Origin: Pectinatus sottacetonis | Lineage (GTDB): Bacteria > Bacillota > Negativicutes > Selenomonadales > Selenomonadaceae | Direction of reading: 5' to 3' | NCBI RefSeq assembly: GCF_015732155.1 | Contig: NZ_WIQK01000001.1 | Span: 2,056,001-2,120,000 of the forward strand | Length of the DNA stretch: 64,000 nucleotides | Made by a program: the position numbers and the translations under genes | Notes under the pieces: model-generated | Database searches by the model: none | What the model saw: the letters and a program-made list of their open reading frames with translations, nothing else | Told to the model about the DNA's origin: nothing | Part shown: piece by piece, positions 60,777-64,000 of the stretch | Numbering within the stretch: position 1 is the stretch's first letter | Layout of the letters: each line of letters opens with the position of its first letter

Positions 60777-61928
60777 ATGTCTAAAATATTTTTTGTTCCT
60801 AATAAAATTTTATCAGGTGAAGGCGCCATAAATGATATAGGTAAATATTTAAAAAACAAGGGAAGTAAGGCACTTGTAGTTACTGATAAATTCATGGTGA
60901 AGTTTGGTAATGCGAAAAAAGTCACAAATGCGCTTGACGCATGTAATATAGGATATACTATTTATGATGGAGTAAATGGGGAACCTACCGATATTATGGT
61001 AGAAAAAGGTGTAGAATTATATAAAAAGGATAATTGTGATTTTCTCATCGGACTGGGAGGCGGAAGCCCTATGGATACAGCTAAGGCAATAGGGTTTATG
61101 TCCGTAAGCAAGGGAAATATCAGTGATTATATGCACAAGTCAATAGATGCCCATGTCCCATATTTGGTAGCAGTTCCCACTACTGCTGGTACGGGATCGG
61201 AAGCTACCCAGTTTACGATTATTTCAGACACGAAAAATAATGTAAAAATGCTTTTGGCTGGGCCGTCAATTTTACCACAGCTGGCAATAATTGATCCTTC
61301 ATTTACGCTAACTGCACCGCCAAAAGTTACAGCCGCTACGGGAATAGATGCATTATGCCACGCGATAGAAGCTTACACTTCCAGAAAAGCACAGCCTCTT
61401 TCCGATATATTTGCTCTTTCGGCAATAAAACGCATTCATGAAAATCTGCCAATATGTTTTAACGATGGTAATAATACTAAGGCCAGAATGCAGATGTCCT
61501 TGGCTGCTACGGAGGCGGGTATAGCTTTTAATAATTCTTCTGTTACTATTGTTCATGGGATGAGTCGGCCAATAGGGGCACTTTTTCATGTGGCACATGG
61601 CATATCAAATGCAATTCTCCTTGTTGCCTGCATGGAATTTGCAGTTAAGGAAAATACAAAGCGTTTTGCTGAAATTGCTCGTATTATGAAAGTAGCAGAT
61701 AAAAGTATAAGTGATGATGCGGCAGCAGAAAATTTGGTTAAAGAATTGTCACGCTTTTGCCAATCTTTAGAAGTGCCTACATTAACACAATTAAATATTA
61801 ACAAGGAAGAATTTATGGGACAATTGGAAAAAATGGCTGAAGATGCAATAGATAGCGGTAGTCCGGCAAATACTATGCGCCAACCTACAAAAGATGATAT
61901 CGTGGCGATATATAAAAAATTGTTTTGA
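60777..61928 (+). CDS. Iron-containing alcohol dehydrogenase
   Basis: A 383-residue group III alcohol dehydrogenase. NAD-binding GLGGGSPMDTAKAIGF (about 95-110), TTAGTGSEATQFTII (about 139-153), and the metal-binding pattern D..CHAIEAYTS (about 197-207) with later His residues in VHGMSRPIGALFHVAHGISNA (about 261-281). It is first in the inositol operon; a reductase here could recycle NADH or make a reduced product such as 1,3-propanediol-like alcohol from the pathway's aldehyde. Substrate is not visible. Confidence 0.87.
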   Translation: MSKIFFVPNKILSGEGAINDIGKYLKNKGSKALVVTDKFMVKFGNAKKVTNALDACNIGYTIYDGVNGEPTDIMVEKGVELYKKDNCDFLIGLGGGSPMDTAKAIGFMSVSKGNISDYMHKSIDAHVPYLVAVPTTAGTGSEATQFTIISDTKNNVKMLLAGPSILPQLAIIDPSFTLTAPPKVTAATGIDALCHAIEAYTSRKAQPLSDIFALSAIKRIHENLPICFNDGNNTKARMQMSLAATEAGIAFNNSSVTIVHGMSRPIGALFHVAHGISNAILLVACMEFAVKENTKRFAEIARIMKVADKSISDDAAAENLVKELSRFCQSLEVPTLTQLNINKEEFMGQLEKMAEDAIDSGSPANTMRQPTKDDIVAIYKKLF

Positions 61929-61954
61929 GAAATATGATATAGGGGGAGTTATAG

Positions 61955-62800
61955 ATGGCGCTTGTAAAAATGGGGGAGCTTCTGCAGTCAGTAAAAGATA
62001 ATTCTTATGCTATAGGGTCATTTAATGTATCCAATATGGAAATGGCAATGGGAGCAATAGAAGCTGCTGAATATATGAAAGCACCTATTATGATCCAGAT
62101 AGCAGAAGGAAGGCTGCGGTATTCACCGCTTGAATTGTTGGGACCAGTAATGATAGCTGCAGCGAAGCTGTCAAAGGTTCCAATAGCAGTTCATCTTGAT
62201 CATGGGTTTTCATTAAAAACGATAAAGCTGGCCTTGGAACTGGGATTTACTTCGGTAATGTTTGATGGGTCTAAATATCCACTAGAGGAAAATATAAGGC
62301 TTACTAAAGAAGTAAGGAAACTTGCTGATGAGTACGGTGCGGATGTTGAAGGGGAAATAGGAAAAGTCGGTGGGGCTGAAGGTGACTATAAGGATGTAGA
62401 TATAGCTATTACCAGTGTGGCAGAAGCAGAACATTTTGCTGCGGCTACAAAAGTCACGGCAATGGCAGTCGCTATAGGAACGGCACATGGCAATTATAAG
62501 GTAGAGCCAAAACTTAGGATTGATCGGCTTAGGGAAATAAATGCAGCAGTAAAATGTCCTTTGGTTTTACACGGTGGTACAGGGTTGACTAAGGAGGATT
62601 TTCATAATTGTATTCATAACGGAATCAAGAAAATCAATATTGCTACGGCTTCTTATGATAGTGCTGCTGCCTGCGTGAGAAAAACAATCGAGAATGATAA
62701 AACTGCTGGCTATTTTGCGGTCAGTGATGCAATAGTAAAAGGAACAAGGGAAAATATTGTTAAACATATGGAAATCTTTGGATTAAAAAATAAACTTTAA
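61955..62800 (+). CDS. iolJ: Class II ketose-bisphosphate aldolase (IolJ/FbaA-like)
   Basis: A 281-residue zinc aldolase. Zinc and catalytic residues are in VAVHLDHGFSL (about 79-88, DH), VEGEIGKVGG (about 131-140, Glu ligand), GTAHGNYK (about 174-181, His ligand) and LHGGTGL (about 205-211, His ligand), with NIATASYDSA (about 228) for the phosphate. With IolC downstream, the likely reaction is cleavage of 2-deoxy-5-keto-gluconate 6-phosphate to dihydroxyacetone phosphate and malonic semialdehyde; fructose-bisphosphate or tagatose-bisphosphate cannot be excluded. Confidence 0.88.
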   Translation: MALVKMGELLQSVKDNSYAIGSFNVSNMEMAMGAIEAAEYMKAPIMIQIAEGRLRYSPLELLGPVMIAAAKLSKVPIAVHLDHGFSLKTIKLALELGFTSVMFDGSKYPLEENIRLTKEVRKLADEYGADVEGEIGKVGGAEGDYKDVDIAITSVAEAEHFAAATKVTAMAVAIGTAHGNYKVEPKLRIDRLREINAAVKCPLVLHGGTGLTKEDFHNCIHNGIKKINIATASYDSAAACVRKTIENDKTAGYFAVSDAIVKGTRENIVKHMEIFGLKNKL

Positions 62801-62813
62801 GGCAGTGATAAAA

Positions 62814-63848
62814 ATGGCATTATTGGATTTTGATGAAGGCAAACCTATGGATGTAATACCCATGGGGCGCGCAACAATAGATTTTAATCCTAATGAACTT
62901 AACAGAACACTGGATAAAGTCAGAACGTTTACTATGTATCTCGGAGGAAGCCCGGCTAATATTGCGGTTGGATTGGCAAAATTGGGCAAGAAAGTGGGAT
63001 TTATAGGAGCTGTATCAGATGATCAATTTGGAACTTTTGTGGAAAGTTTTTTTCAGGAAAGGGATATTGATACAAAATATATTGTCAGAGTAAAAAATGG
63101 GGCAAAACTGGGACTAACTTTTACTGAAATATCCAGTCCTGTTGACAGCCAGATTCTAATGTACCGTAATATGGCGGCTGATTTGATGATTTCCCCGGAA
63201 GATGTATCAGAAGAATATATCAGCAATAGCAAAATATTATTGATTTCTGGCACAGCTCTGGCTGCCAGGCCATCCCGGGAAGCATGTTTTATGGCAATGC
63301 GCTATGCCAGGGAACATGGCACGAAAATAATTTTTGATATTGATTATCGACCCTATAATTGGGATAGTCTTTCTGAAGTGAGTATATATTATTCACTTGC
63401 CGGGCAGATGAGTGATGTTATCATGGGGTCACGGGAGGAATTTGATTTAACGGAAAATCTGCAATATGGGCATAATAAAGTTGCTGATCACGAAATTGCT
63501 GATAAATATATAAGACTGGGAAATAAAATAGTCATAATAAAACATGGGAAAAAAGGCTCAGTTGCTTATGGTGCTGACAAAAAAGCATATAAGGTGGATT
63601 CATATAAGGTAAAACTTTTGAAGTCTTTCGGTGGAGGCGATGCATATGGATCAGCGTTTATTTATGGCTTATTAGAACACTGGGAATTGCCACAGTGCCT
63701 GCGTTGTGCAACGGCTCATGCTGCTATGGTGGTGGCAAGTCACAGCTGCTCGGAAGCAATGCAAGATATAAAATCCATTTATAAGTTTATTAATGAACGA
63801 AAGGATGAACAGGTTATAATTCCTGTAGATTGGAAGGTTATATTATGA
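62814..63848 (+). CDS. iolC: 5-dehydro-2-deoxygluconokinase
   Basis: A 344-residue PfkB-family kinase. It has the IolC opening LLDFDEGKPMDVIPMGRATIDFNPNE, the first signature TMYLGGSPANIAVGLAKLGKKVGFIGAVSDDQFG (about 43-76), a long internal segment FDIDYRPYNWDSL, and the active-site SFGGGDAYGSAFIYGL (about 274-289). It phosphorylates 2-deoxy-5-ketogluconate in inositol breakdown. ATG 62814 is chosen, with AAGG upstream; GTG 62805 is in frame. Overlaps the next gene by four bases. Confidence 0.9.
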   Translation: MALLDFDEGKPMDVIPMGRATIDFNPNELNRTLDKVRTFTMYLGGSPANIAVGLAKLGKKVGFIGAVSDDQFGTFVESFFQERDIDTKYIVRVKNGAKLGLTFTEISSPVDSQILMYRNMAADLMISPEDVSEEYISNSKILLISGTALAARPSREACFMAMRYAREHGTKIIFDIDYRPYNWDSLSEVSIYYSLAGQMSDVIMGSREEFDLTENLQYGHNKVADHEIADKYIRLGNKIVIIKHGKKGSVAYGADKKAYKVDSYKVKLLKSFGGGDAYGSAFIYGLLEHWELPQCLRCATAHAAMVVASHSCSEAMQDIKSIYKFINERKDEQVIIPVDWKVIL

Positions 63849-64000
63849 ATGAAAAGAAATTTGGGCGTTTAGGCAGAATTTTAAAACATGGCTATAATAG
63901 AATGGTTACAGTACAGAGTAATGCAATGATGGATATTGGCTATCAGGTAATGAATAAAGGGGAAAAAGTTTCTTTTACTGCTGCGGATAAAGAAATGGCC
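63845..64000 (+). CDS. iolB: 5-deoxy-glucuronate isomerase (IolB), N-terminal part, runs off the window
   Basis: Fifty-two residues are visible (MNEKKFGRLGRILKHGYN, then NAMMDIGYQVMNKGEKVSF). They fit the first strand of the IolB/KduI cupin family (GYN near the start, then D.G...L..GE...), and the inositol context supports it, but the fragment is too short for certainty. The start overlaps the iolC stop by four bases (ATGA). Confidence 0.65.
   Translation, partial: MNEKKFGRLGRILKHGYNRMVTVQSNAMMDIGYQVMNKGEKVSFTAADKEMA

Noticed and set aside
1-64000. CRISPR array, tRNA or rRNA genes.
   Set aside because: No regularly spaced repeats, and no cloverleaf or rRNA words were seen on either strand.

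Overview
The window looks like one chromosomal segment of a low-GC, diderm Firmicute of the class Negativicutes (Selenomonas/Megamonas/Pectinatus-like). The signs are AT-rich DNA with Gram-positive style promoters and ribosome sites, a CIRCE-controlled hrcA-grpE-dnaK-dnaJ operon, PyrK/PyrD class 1B and ECF transporters, together with a Wza/Wzz-type surface polysaccharide export system that implies an outer membrane. The genus is inference. I saw no rRNA or tRNA gene.

Layout. 1-19.0 kb is a surface-polysaccharide locus: a WbaP-like initiating transferase, Wza-like export protein, Wzz chain-length regulator, six glycosyltransferase-type genes, a Wzy-like polymerase, a pyruvyl transferase, an acetyltransferase, an FrhB-type iron-sulfur protein, an aldo/keto reductase and a Wzx-like flippase. 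It is scarred by dead genes: a manC remnant, two IS3 remnants, and epimerase and FabH stubs. 19.2-23.7 kb holds a YdcF protein, a protein resembling the competence factor ComK, a toxin/Panacea-antitoxin pair, and an exported protein with an internal repeat.

23.8-32.3 kb (minus strand) is an ECF importer with two M20 peptidases, a GATase-like protein, a ribokinase and a LacI regulator; two matching palindromic operators lie at the importer promoter. 32.5-38.9 kb is an IclR regulator and an operon of MFS carrier, dihydroorotase-like amidohydrolase, racemase-like protein, PyrK and PyrD, which reads well as an orotate or hydantoin catabolic unit. 39-41 kb has DUF1659/DUF2922 genes and a YefM/YoeB pair.

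41.6-46.5 kb is a protein-thiocarboxylate sulfur assimilation operon (ThiS-like carrier, JAMM peptidase, sulfite-reductase-like protein, TusA-like protein, MetY-like enzyme). Its first gene is split by the most remarkable object here: an apparent IStron, a group I self-splicing intron combined with an IS605-type tnpB and its guide-RNA end. 46.7-51.7 kb is the heat-shock operon, 52-54.9 kb a PLD-nuclease/helicase fusion, and 54.9-64 kb sugar metabolism: RpiR, Gnd, IolG, a PTS IIA, and a DeoR-led inositol operon that runs off the end of the window.

Three operons (sulfur, orotate-like, DeoR/inositol) share one layout: a promoter, then a hairpin with a U-run, then the first gene. This suggests leader attenuation is common in this genome.
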